Shown here: in pieces, positions 24,701 through 36,700 of the stretch
Position numbering within the stretch: the first letter of the stretch is position 1
How the letters are laid out: each line of letters begins with the position of its first letter
DNA from: Orychophragmus violaceus
Lineage: Eukaryota > Streptophyta > Magnoliopsida > Brassicales > Brassicaceae
NCBI GenBank assembly: GCA_030180135.1
Contig: CM058234.1
Location: 1,736,001 to 1,800,000, forward strand
Direction: 5' to 3'
DNA: 64,000 bases
Notes under the pieces: generated by a model
What the model saw: only the letters and a program-made list of their open reading frames with translations
What the model was told of the DNA's origin: nothing
Database searches by the model: none
Made by a program: the position numbers and the translations under genes

Positions 24701-27700
24701 ATTAACAAGGGCATCATATTGAGTTCTAAAATCTAGATTTCTTGCAAGGCATTTATATCATTGTCTCCTATGCAAATGCTTCCTAGAATGCTACTAGACT
24801 CGATCCTAAGAAAGCGACAAATATGAAACTAAATGGCTTTTTTTTTTTTTTTTTTTTTATGTTTTTCAAATTTTTCAAATTTTTTTTTTTTTTGGTTTTT
24901 TCAAAAACATAATTATTCACAATGCATCACACAAAAGTAAAAGACTCAAGAGAAATAAAATGTGGTTAGGTGATCACCCCCCCCAAACTTACTTCACACC
25001 GGCTCGGTGTGAAAGCAAATTTAGGAGGGCTAAAGATGGTAAAAGAAAAATAAATTGAAAAATATGTACAAAGTGGTGGTGGTTACCTCAGTAGTAAGGA
25101 GGTGCGGTGTCGTCCTCTTCCTCTCCTAGGGATAGGGACTCGTTGCTGGAGCCGGGTGATGGTGGTGGGATGTGGCGTCTGGCTCTGCGACGTCGCTCAT
25201 CAAGGGGAGCGCGACCAGGTGCTCTTCCGGATGAGCTGGCACCTTCTCCTTGGTACTGCTGCCTCGGGAAATCCTCCGAGCTTGCCTCTTCCTCGCTTGA
25301 TGAGTAGCCTTCGGGTTTCTGCACCTTTCCCTTTTTCCTTGTCACCATGTAAGCCAAGTACTTAACCTGTCGCTTTAGTGCCTTCGTCTTCTCCTTGTAC
25401 ACCTTCTTTGTCTTGCGTCCCAACTTCACCAGCTTCCCAATGGTTCTATCCTGAAGCTTGTTCCAGCGTTCCAGCTTCCGGATGTAACTATGAGCCTCCC
25501 TCAACTGTGCTCCCTGAATCACTTCATCGGAAGCATGGAGGCGATAACGGGCAGTCCCGTAGACAGGACTCGGTGGCCTGATCTGCTCAGTATCCTCTGC
25601 TGGCTCAGTAGCTTGACCTGCTCCGCTGCTTGTACCTGCTTCCACACCTTGCGAGGAGGTCTCAGCTGCCTTCCTCTTCTTCTTCTTGTTCAGGGTCTCA
25701 AGCGGTTCTACAACCGAGCTGTGGAAGTATCGCGGGTCAGGTGCGAACATGATGTTGTTCTTGTCATGTAGAGAAGTGATGGCCAAGTTTGGGAGAAGCA
25801 CATTTGCGGTTTGCTGCGGACCGGCCCTGAAGGTGTAAGCGATTCTGTCCTGTATCTTCCCAGCAAGGAAGTAGGTCCTGTTGAGGTGGCTCTCGTCCAA
25901 CCTCGATGATGCTCTCCCGTTGACCAGCAGGATTCCCAATGCCCTGAAGATTGGTGTCAATAGTCCTCCAAACCTGAACACCGGTGTCCTGTCATGTGAT
26001 CTCAGCGCCTTCTTCCTCATAGCCGATAATTGTCTCATGAAGTACCCTACCATACCCAGCTCATGGTAGTTCCCGTAGTTGATCTCCGGGACATCAAACT
26101 CTGTCATTACCGGCTGTAGACCTACTGCCAGAAACCTCAGCCCTTCTTCTAATACCTTGTTGTTCTCCCTCCTTGCAAACAAGGTGTAAGCCAGTAGCTT
26201 CTCCACATATCGGATTGCTGGGTGTGCAATATCCGAATTCTTCATGTTTCCGGTCTCGTAGGGAGTCCGGGAGATCGTGCTCCACATCACTGTGGGGAGA
26301 AGTCCAATCTCTGGCAGCTGGTTGTTCCACATGTCTCGGAATCCAAGAAGTTGGGATATCTGCTTGAAACTTATCTGGTACCTTTTCCCACCGCAGGTGA
26401 AGGTTACGTGCCCATATCCATTCTCCTCGGAATATCCATCCGTGTATTCTATTACCTTAAAGGTACACATAAACTGATGGCATGCTTCTCTATACACCGG
26501 ATAGGCTTCTCCCAGCATCAAGCTCTCTAAGCTCATGGCGCTCAACATAGTCATCACGTCGTCATAGATACCCAGCTTCTTACAGACTTCTGGATCCCCG
26601 AACTTTGTCTCAGTCCATGTGTATGAATCCAGCTTGATCCGTATCTGCCCAAAAGTGTAACTCTTCGGGACCTTCTTCTTCTTCTTTGCTGGTTTCTTGG
26701 CCGGTTTCTTTGCGGGTTTCTTCGCCACTTTCTTTCTTTTCTGTTTCCCTATCTCTTCATCACTACTGCTTGAGACTTCAAGCATCTCGTCATCATCCTC
26801 GTTTTGAACGGCTGGTTCCTTACCCGAGCGATGGGTTTGTGCGCTTTCCTCTGTCTGGCCAGCTCGCCTTTCGGTCCTTACCATCTGCATAGATGCAAAT
26901 TTAAAGTGATCAATCCGCGTAAACATCAACACAAAAGTAATGCCTAAAGTCTGAGCATTTTAGTTTTCAACCAATAATTCCTCAAACAATCCACATATAG
27001 GCAGTTACTAACTCCAAACGTCATCCAGAAATCATTTTCACTCAATTCCCAGCATTATTTCAAGTTCTTCATTATGTTCTTCCTTAGGTTCTTTCTTTTT
27101 CCACACAAATCTCAATGTGTTATGAATTTGGCATGGTTTCTTTTGCAAAGTATGATCAAGATATCCTAACAAAGCTTCAGGAACAATCAAATCACATTTT
27201 CCCCAAATTTCAACTTTCTTCACCAAGAACCCTAGAATCTGAAAAATCCGAATTTTAAGCAATTTAACCGATTGTTTTTCGAATTAACAGCATGGGTGTG
27301 TCTAGAATCATCCAGAGAGCAAGTTCAGAGCATCAAACATCATAAAAATCGAGACCAAAAATTTTCCATGAAGAACAGTGGATTCGAAATCTCATACCTT
27401 GGTTCGATTTGATGATGGATTATGATTCTAGATAGGAAGATGATGAAAAACCGTGAGTGAAAACACAAGAAACCACTGAATTTGGTCTAAAACCGAGAGA
27501 GAAATCGAGTTTTTAAGCTCTTAGACGAAAATGGAGTTTTGGGAAGAAGAGTGAGAGAGAGAGGCTGGGTCGCGATGGTAATGGGCGAGTAATAAACTCG
27601 CAGCGGCCCAGGTACCTCGCTGCTGGATGCCGCTGCGAGGTTCTTTTACCTGTAGCGGCCCATATGACTCGCTGTATGGGCCGCTGTGTAAATACACGTT

Positions 27701-30700
27701 CCGCAAATTTTCTCCATAGCGGCCTGGGTACCCCGCTGCGCCTGGCCGCTATGGATTTTTCTTCCCTGTAGCGGCTGGATGACCCCGCTGCCTATGCCGC
27801 TACGATAATTCGTCTTTCGCATAGATTTCCCACAGCGGCCCAGGTACCCCGCTGCGCCTGGCCGCTGTGAGTGCTTTTCGACCGTAGCGGCTGGACGTCC
27901 TCGCTGTGCAAGCCGCTACGGAATTTGACGTTCCGCGTGTACCTCACAGCGGCCCAGGTACCTCGCTGTAGGTAGCCGCTGTGGGTTCTTTTCCTTGATC
28001 CGGCTTTTCTTTAAGGTCATCCTTGCCTCCGTTCATTTCCACATGCCTGAAAACTTACACACAAAACTAAAACACACATAAAAATCACACAAGAACACAC
28101 CAATCAAATCAAATCAAAGAAAATTCACACACTATATACAAAGGATAACATGGGAATGCCTCCCAAGCGCGCTTGTTTTAAGTCTCGAGCTTGACTCTCT
28201 TACTTTCTCAGGTTGGGGTTGGTTCCGTGAGAAGAATCGATACCTCCTCTTCCACGGGGTTTGATGCTGAGTAGACCTTGAGCCTTTGTCCGTTCACAGT
28301 GAACTCACTTCCATTCTTGTTGAGAAGAACAATGGCTCCGTAGGGCCTTACCTCCTTGATGGAGAATGGACCTGACCATCTTGATCTGAGCTTCCCAGGG
28401 AACAATCTCAGCCGGGAGTTGTACAGCAATACTTGATCTCCTGCCTTGAACTCTTTCTTGATGATTTTCTTGTCATGAAATGCCTTGGTTCTTTCTTTAT
28501 AGATCCTTGAGTTTTCATAGGCATCCAACCGGATTTCATCAAGTTCTTGGAGTTGGATGAGCCGCTTCTCTGCTGCTGTCTTAAGGTCGAAGTTCAACAA
28601 CTTTACTGCCCACATTGCCTTGTACTCCATTTCAACTGGTAGGTGGCATGATTTCCCATACAAGAGGTTGAATGGTGTAGTGCCGAGAGGTGTCTTGAAG
28701 GCAGTCCTGTATGCCCAAAGAGCATCATCAAGCTTCTTTGCCCAGTCTTTTCTTGAGTTCCCAACAGTCTTCTCCAGTATAGCTTTGATTTGCCGGTTGG
28801 AAACCTCCACTTGTCCGCTGGTCTGAGGATGGTAAGGTGTTGCTACTTTGTGTTTCACTCCATACTTCTTGAGAAGTCCTTCAAACACCTTGTTGATGAA
28901 GTGTGTACCTCCGTCACTGATCACAATCCTTGGAATGCCAAACCTGGGAAATATGATTGATTTGAACAGCTTAATTACCACCTTAGCATCGTTGGTGGGG
29001 CTTGCAATAGCTTCCACCCATTTGGACACATAGTCCACCGCTACCAGAATATATTGGTTTCCATAGGAGGATGGGAAAGGTCCCATGAAGTCAATCCCCC
29101 ATACATCAAACACCTCCACTTCTAGTATCGGATTCTGTGGCATCTCGTTCCTTCTTCCAATGTTGCCTTTCCTTTGGCATGCATCACACTTCGAAACATG
29201 ATTGTGAGCATCTTTGAACAGGCTGGGCCACCAAAAACCTGAGTGTAGTACCTTTGTAGCAGTTTTGAATGATGCAAAGTGTCCTCCATACTCAGAACCG
29301 TGGCAGTGATACAAGATCCCTTCCATTTCCTCTTCCGGGACACATCTCCTGTATAGTCCATCTGAGCACCTCTTGTATAAGTATGGTTCATCCCAATAGT
29401 ATCGGGTAACATCCCGGTAAAACTTCTTTCTATGGTAGCTGTTGAGATTAGGTGGCTCTCTTCCACATGCTAGGTAGTTGACAAAATCTGCATACCATGG
29501 CAACGATTCTTCTTTTATCCTTTTTACTTCCTCCACCTTCAAGACCATGTCATATCCCTCTCTCAAGCTCTGAATCATGAGAAGTTGTTCTTCAGGTAGA
29601 GAGTCATCAATTGGTAACTCTTCATTGATCCTCAGTCTTGATAGGTGATCAGCTACCCCATTTTCAACTCCTTTCTTGTCTTGGATTTCAAGGTCAAACT
29701 CTTGCAGTAGAAGTATCCATCTTAACAATCTTGGCTTAGCATCCTTCTTGGCCAACAAGTGTCTCAATGCCGCATGATCTGTGTATACCACCACTTTTGA
29801 TCCTACCAAGTATGACCTGAATTTGTCAAATGCAAACACAACTGCCAAGAGCTCTTTCTCTGTGGTTGCATATCGGGTTTGAGCATCATCTAGGGTCCTG
29901 CTTGCATAATAGATGACATGAAGCTTTTTGTCCTTCCTCTGGCCCAGGACTGCTCCAACCGCATAGTCGCTTGCGTCACACATGATCTCAAATGGGAGGT
30001 CCCAATCTGGAGCTTGAACTACCGGTGCACTCACAAGTGCATTCTTGATCTTGTTGAACGCTTCCAGGCACTCTTCATCGAAAATGAATTCCGTCTCCTT
30101 GCACAGCAGCCTTGTTAAAGGCCTTGCGATCTTTGAAAAGTCCTTGATGAACCGTCGGTAGAAACCTGCATGACCTAGAAAGCTCCTTATTCCTTTGACT
30201 GAGTTTGGTGGTTGCAAACCCATCATCACATCTATCTTAGCCTTGTCCACTTCAATCCCCTGTTCTGAAATTTTGTGCCCAAGAACTATTCCTTCTTTCA
30301 CCATGAAGTGACACTTCTCCCAGTTCAGCACTAAGTTTGTCTCCTCACAACGCTGAAGTATCCTGCACAAGTTAGACAAACAAGCAGCAAACGAAGAACC
30401 ATACACAGAAAAATCGTCCATAAATACTTCAACCATTTCTTCAATTAGATCGGAAAAAATTGACATCATGCATCTTTGAAATGTTGCTGGAGCATTACAC
30501 AACCCAAATGGCATCCTTCGGTATGCAAAGGTGCCATAGGGACATGTAAATGTCGTTTTTTCTTGGTCATTTGGGTGGATGGGTATTTGAAAGAATCCAC
30601 TATACCCATCCAGGAAGCAATAGTATGGATGGTTTGCTAAGCGTTCAAGCATTTGGTCAATGAATGGGAGAGGGAAATGGTCTTTTCTGGTGGCTGAGTT

Positions 30701-33700
30701 CAACTTCCTATAATCAATGCACATTCTATGACCGGTTATAGTTCTTGTAGGGATTAGTTCATTCTTTTCATTTTTGACCACAGTTATACCTCCCTTCTTT
30801 GGAACTACATGAACAGGTGAGACCCAAGTGCTATCTGAAATAGGAAAGATAATCCCTGCATTCAAGAGTTTCAGAATTTCTTTTTTAACAACTTCTTTCA
30901 AATTAGGATTCAGTCTTCTTTGGTGCTCAATAGAAGTCATTGTTTCATCTTCCAAGTGAATTCTATGGGTACAAAGTGTAGGTGATAATCCTTTAATGTC
31001 ATCAAGTGAATACCCTATGGCTCTCCTATATTTTCTCAGTTCAATTAGGAGTAAGTTCAATTCATTTTCATCAAGGTTTTCACTTACAATGACAGGGTAT
31101 GATGAGTTTGGTCCCAAGAAAGCGTACCTTAGCCCATCCGGAAGTTGTTTGAGTTCTACCTTAGGTGCCTTCAGCTCACACCAGTCACTGTCCAAGCTAG
31201 ACTCACCATTGCTAGCTGGTTTGGCTGCTTCTTTCCCTTCCATGGATTTGATGCTGTGGACTTCTTTAGGTAGCTCCAGAAACTGGTTGTCTTCTTCCAT
31301 CACCCTGCGAGAGTCAAGAAGTTTAGTGTATTCTTGTACTTCCCTGTTTACCTGCTTAGTCATGCTGTCCTTGGTGGTTAATACTGTCTCTAGGGCGTCC
31401 TCCATAGCAAGCTCTTCCAAGTACTCGTCAGCTAGAGCATCCAATGTCTCAATCCAAAAAGCTTGCCCTTGAATTGTTGGTTTCTTCATGACTTCATTGA
31501 TGTCAAATTTCAGGATGTGGTTCTTTCCCAAGTGCAAGTCAATCTTCCCTTTCTTCACATCAATGATGGCTCCAGCAGTAGCCAAGAAAGGTCTTCCAAA
31601 AATCAGGGGGTCCTTTGGTTCTTCATCCATCTCTAGAACCACAAAATCTGTCGGTATTTCGAAATTTCCAACCATGACCGGAATATCTTCAAGCATGCCA
31701 ACCGGAAGTCTCACTGACCTATCAGCCAACACAAGTGAGATTCTACATTCCTTGTAGCGAGTGAAACCAAGGCTCTTTGCTACTGAGAGTGGCATCAAGC
31801 TCACACTTGCTCCAAGATCACATAAACATCTCTCAAAGGAGAGTGGTCCCAAAGCACATGGTAGAGTGAAGCTTCCTGGATCTTCTAGCTTCCTTGGACT
31901 GGTTTTTCTCTGGATGATAGCACTACACTCGTGGGTTAGGACAACCATGCCTTCCATCTCTTTCGTTCTTTCCTTGACTGCATCTTTAAGGAATTTGCTG
32001 TATTGGGGCACAAGCATGAATGCATCCATCAATGGCATGGTGAGCTGAATCTTCTCCATTTGCTTGTCAAAGAGTGCTCTATACTTCTCCAAGAGCTGTT
32101 TCTTAAACCTTCCAGGAAAGGGAAGTTTGGGTTCATAGGCTGGTGGCACAAAGACTTTCTCCTTTGATGTAGAGGCTGAACCGGTTTTTGCTTTCTCCTT
32201 TGACTCTTCATACATTTTGCCTTTCCCTTTGATGTCTTTGACTTCTTCTGTATCATGCCTCTCATTCCCAATGGTTTCCTTATCTCCTTCAACTTCAAAA
32301 TCCATCCCCCCAGCTTGATTCTCATTGTCCTCAATGACTTCTCTTGATGGTAACTCTCTTCCACTTCTTAGTGTTATGGCATTGATATACTCCTTTGGGT
32401 TTGGCTCAGGTTTTCCAGGGAGGAAGCCTGGTGGTCTGTTTGATGAAGGTCCCGGTTTGTTGGATTGCTTGATGGTTCCAACTTCTGATGCTAGGCTCTC
32501 AACTTGAGTTTTGATTTCTATGATTGCTTTGTTGGTGCTCTCCATAAACTGCTTCAGCAGTTGTGTTTGGTCATCTGCCCTTTGGTAGTTGTTTGAACTT
32601 CCTTGTCCTTGAAAATGCTGGTTGCCTTGATAGTTACCTTGGTTGTTGTTGAACTGTTGGCGTTGTTGGAAGTTGCCTTGGTTGTTGTAGGGTTGCCTCT
32701 GCTGGAAGTTTCCATTGTTGAAAGCTGGTTTTGTTTGGAAGTTTCCTTGAAGTGTGTTTTGTTGCTTTAATGGGGGGTAAGACTGATCTTGTGGGTTCTC
32801 CACATTGTTACTTCGGTATGAGAAGTTGGGGTGATTCCTGTAGTTCTGGTTGAATCCTTTGTTGTAGCCTTGTCCTCCAATATAATTCATCTCAACCTGT
32901 CCATCAAAACACATATCAGTATCATCTTCTATGTATCCTTGGTGTTTTTCAAATTCTCCCACAAAGTTTACTTCCCTTTTGTTTGCTTTAAGCAACTTAT
33001 CCAGTTTCTCATTTAGGGCTTTGATCTCTCTCCTTGAATCATCTCTGTCTCCTCCTTCTCTGTAGGTCCTGTCATAGTCCTCCCCATAGTTGGTGTCACT
33101 GGTGGCCAAGTTCTCAACCAGTTGCATGGCTTCTCTTTCATCTTTTTGCAGGAAGTTGCAGTTGCTAGCAGTGTCTAGCATCATCCTGTACTTTGGGAGT
33201 ATGCCTCTGTATAATGTGCTGAGAAGACTTTCCTTGGTGAAACCGTGGTGAGGGCATTGGTTGGTGTAGCTCTTGAATCTCTCCCAAGTTTCTCCAAAGT
33301 TTTCTGTTGTTTTTTGTTTGAAGCTGGAAATCTCGTTCCTCAATTTTGCTGTTCTTGATTTGGAGAAGAACTTGGACAGGAAGAGTCTCTTGCATTCATC
33401 CCAAGAAGTGATTGAGTCTTGTGGAAGGTTTTTCTCCCATTCGTGGGCTTTGTCTCCAAGTGAGAATGGAAACAGTATGAGCTTCATTGCATCTTCAGAA
33501 ATTCCATTGATGCGAACTGTTCTACAAGCTCTGTCGAAGTTGTGAAGGTGGTCTAGTGGATCCTCCATAGGTAGGCCATGGAATTTGTTTCTTTCAACCA
33601 TGTTGATGATGCTGGCTTTAATTTCGTAGTTGTTGTTGTCGAACCCTGGTGGAGTGATTCCAGAATTGTAGTCGTTGATGTTTGGTTCGTCATAATATCC

Positions 33701-36700
33701 AATGGCTCTAGTTACTCTTGGTGGATGTTGGGGTCTTCTTCCTTCGTTGTTCATTCCACCTCCTTGTTGTTGTTGTTCTGGGTCAGCCATATCTATTTGT
33801 TCTCCTGTCAACCTTTTTTCTGCTCTCTTTTTTCTTGAAATCTCTCTTTCCAATGCTTTGATGTTTTCAACTCTTGGCACAAGGTTTGTTGGTCCCCTGC
33901 TCCTCAAGTTCATTCACCTGTAAAACCCAATAGAAAAAGGTAGAGAAGATTAGTAAGACAGGAATAAAATGACTTAGTCCCAATTAAACACCAAATCTCA
34001 ATGGTTCAATTAAACACCCAAGATGGCAACGGCGCCAAACTTGATAAGCAAAAATCTAGTTCCTCTTTACTACTTCAGTTGCAAGTTTACAACCTAGTCG
34101 ATGTAATTTTCGAGGTGTCAATCCACTCGGGTGATCAAACGCACTAAGAATACAGATGTTTTATTAGTCTAAGCGCAATCAAAATGAGTTTGTGAGTTTA
34201 TTCCTAAAACTTACAATAGTAACAAATTCCAAACATATTTAGTTTGATAAAATAACAATTATGAGATTAATATAGAGCTAGAACAAGATACAAAACAGAG
34301 CAACAAGTGATTGAAAACAATTGATTAAAAGATAAGCTCCTTGGGTTGAGTTTCGGTTCGGGTGATCAATTAATTGTTTAGAAACATTAAGCAACTATGG
34401 GTGATTTCTTAGGCCAAGAACAACAAACAAAGTTACTCCACTCTCATGATAGCAACCCTATATCTATCAAGCATTAACATCAACTCTCGTTGGCAATTTC
34501 AAGATAAATATGCATTAATACCAAGTTCTTATTACCACTAAACACCTTAAACATCAACTCTCGTTGGCTAAGAATGTAAAGCACTTGACAGAGATTCAAA
34601 CATAAACTACACCTCTCGGTGCTAGCAACATTTAGAATCAAGGAATTGATTAGCTACTTCAATCCTAGCATTAAGAACTTCTAGCAAGTAAGAAATCAAA
34701 CTCCCAAGTTCTAAGCAACCTAAACCATGTTTTGAATCACCCTTACCTTTCCTCAACCCAGAAACTTAAAGAAAACTACTCTCTAGCCATAGCAAACATC
34801 AAACAAAACATGATTCAACAAGAAAATAAGATGAACAAGAAGAAGAACTCAAGAACTAAAATTGCATAAAAGAGATTGAAATCTTTGGAGAGAATTGTTT
34901 ACAAAATGTGATATGGCTCTTCATACACACTAAGAGCCCTTAAATAGATCTAAAAACGTGCAATGGTCGACCACAAACACATGGGGTGGTCTACAAGCCA
35001 AAAGTAAAAGAAAAAGAGGCATGTGTGAAAAAGTAGGTTCACAGCGGCCTGGGGAGGCCGCTGCGGAACCCCGCTATGAATGCCCAGCGGCCTGGGTGAG
35101 TCGCTGCGCGGGCCGCTGGATAAATTGGTCTTCCGCGTGTCCTTCGTAGCGACCTGGGGTGGCCGCTGCGAGAGGCCGCTATGGGTGCCCAGCGGCCTGG
35201 AGATGCCGCTGTGCCAGCCGCTGGAGAATTGTGTCTTCCGCGTGTCCTTCATAGCGGCCTGGGGAGGCCGCTGCGAGAGCCCGCTGTGAGGTTCCAGCTC
35301 GATCCTTAGCTGTTTTCCCACTTTGTCAAGGTGCTCCTTTGGTCCCTACCTTCTCCACCATTCCTTGGTGCTCCTTTTGGTCATCCACCACCTACAAAAA
35401 GAACAAACAAAGCACACCTAACCTAATGATGCCTAAATGCACTAATCTAAAGTTAAGACACAATAATGTTGTCTAAATGCTTTTCCTAAAGCTAAATAAC
35501 ACTCTTAATCATGCCTAAAAATACTCAAAAACACAACACATCAATTGGCTAATTAATTTTTCAACCCGTTTAATTAATTAAATATTTTTTAGTTTGATGG
35601 AAAAACTTGCTAAAAAGTACAATCGTAAAAACATCAATCGTAATATGTATATATATATATATATATATTTGAAAAAAGATATTCAAAATATATTATAAAT
35701 ATATATTGAATTAAATCATAAATTAGAGAATCTTAATTTATATATAATAGTTGATGTATAAATTATTAATTATATTTATCAATTAATTTGTTTTGATTTT
35801 AATTAATTAGGAAAGTGGGACCCATTAGAATTTGGTTGTTTGGCTACATGTTTAATAATTGTCTTGTTTGGAAACATGGATTGTAGATATAATGTTATAT
35901 TCCCTAATTACCCTTAATGAAGGTTACAAATTTTAATAATATCAAGGGCAAATTCCGGGAACAACATTTATGTACCATGGCAAACCTTCCTGTTTTAATA
36001 GATTAGATGTTAAATCTTTGCAACTAAAAGCCATAAGTATCATGTAATTTTGATTGTATATGTATTTATTATGTGTGGAGTAAAAAGCAACACAACACTT
36101 CTCTCTGGATTCTCATTCATTAGAGTTCTTAACTCACTTTCAAATGTTGATTACAATTCACAGTCATTAGAGCAGCTCCAATGGGAGTTCTTAGCTCCAA
36201 ATCCAAGAAAAAAAAGTAAAAAATATTAAAAAAATGAAGCTTTGGAGATAGAGCTTCGGTGGTGTCCTTAATTAAGGCTCCCAAGAACTCAATCCTTCAC
36301 TGTTGACACTTAGGTGTCGCCTTGTTATTGGTTCATCTTTTATTTTTTAATTTTTTTTTTTTTTTACAATCTGTCAGAAAAAAATATATATATGTATTTT
36401 AATGGTTAAGAACCCCCAAGCTAGGGGTTCACCATTGTTCTTGCTCTTACTGATTACAAAATCCATTGACCATACTTCTTTTCAAAAATATATTGTTTTT
36501 GGATTTTTTTTATTCTCACAAAATCTAGTTTTTAAATTTAAAGTTCAGTTTTATCACTAATATTTCAGTTTTAACTAAAATTTATTAGTATTTTAAGAAA
36601 AGGTAATATAAATTTAGATTATCAGTTTAGTTAAGTTTTTTAAAAATGATAGCATAATTGTTAATGAAATATAGGAAGCAAAATTTTAAGAATTTAAAAT

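Larger units (their letters stand above)
22026..35548 (-). mobile_element. Athila-type Ty3/gypsy LTR retrotransposon, apparently complete
   Basis: The element is flanked by a perfect 5-bp target duplication ATTGG (22026-22030 and 35544-35548). LTRs are 22031-23526 and 34042-35543, each TG...CA in element orientation. A primer binding site complementary to the tRNA-Asp 3' end (GGCAACGGCGCCA on the plus strand, 34025-34037) adjoins the 5' LTR. A polypurine tract (AAGTTTGGGGGAGT, minus strand, 23527-23540) adjoins the 3' LTR. Inside are an uninterrupted gag-pol frame and a downstream envelope-position ORF. The LTRs differ at only about two dozen positions plus one short indel, so insertion was recent. 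Layout, primer and the extra ORF identify the Athila group (family knowledge). Confidence 0.95.
21378..36002 (-). mobile_element. Small non-autonomous Helitron, split by an Athila element
   Basis: Read on the minus strand, it begins TCTATTAAAACAGGAAGG at 36002, like the 5' end of the larger Helitron. It ends with a hairpin (ACCCGCACTT/AAGTGCGGGT, 21388-21410, 3-nt loop) followed by TCAAAATCTAG ending at 21378. It is flanked by A and T as expected. Removing the Athila insertion leaves about 1.1 kb without coding capacity. An AT dinucleotide microsatellite (about 21689-21741) lies in it. It sits inside intron 1 of the unit A F-box/FBD gene. Confidence 0.8.

Noticed and set aside
27597..27983. 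Regularly spaced GC-rich repeats as a possible CRISPR array
   Set aside because: This is a plant nuclear genome, the repeats vary with compensating changes, spacers are themselves related, and the block lies inside a retrotransposon.
28557..33923. Multiple plus-strand frames of 60-158 codons opposite gag-pol
   Set aside because: They are shadows of the 1901-residue frame; none has a recognisable domain.
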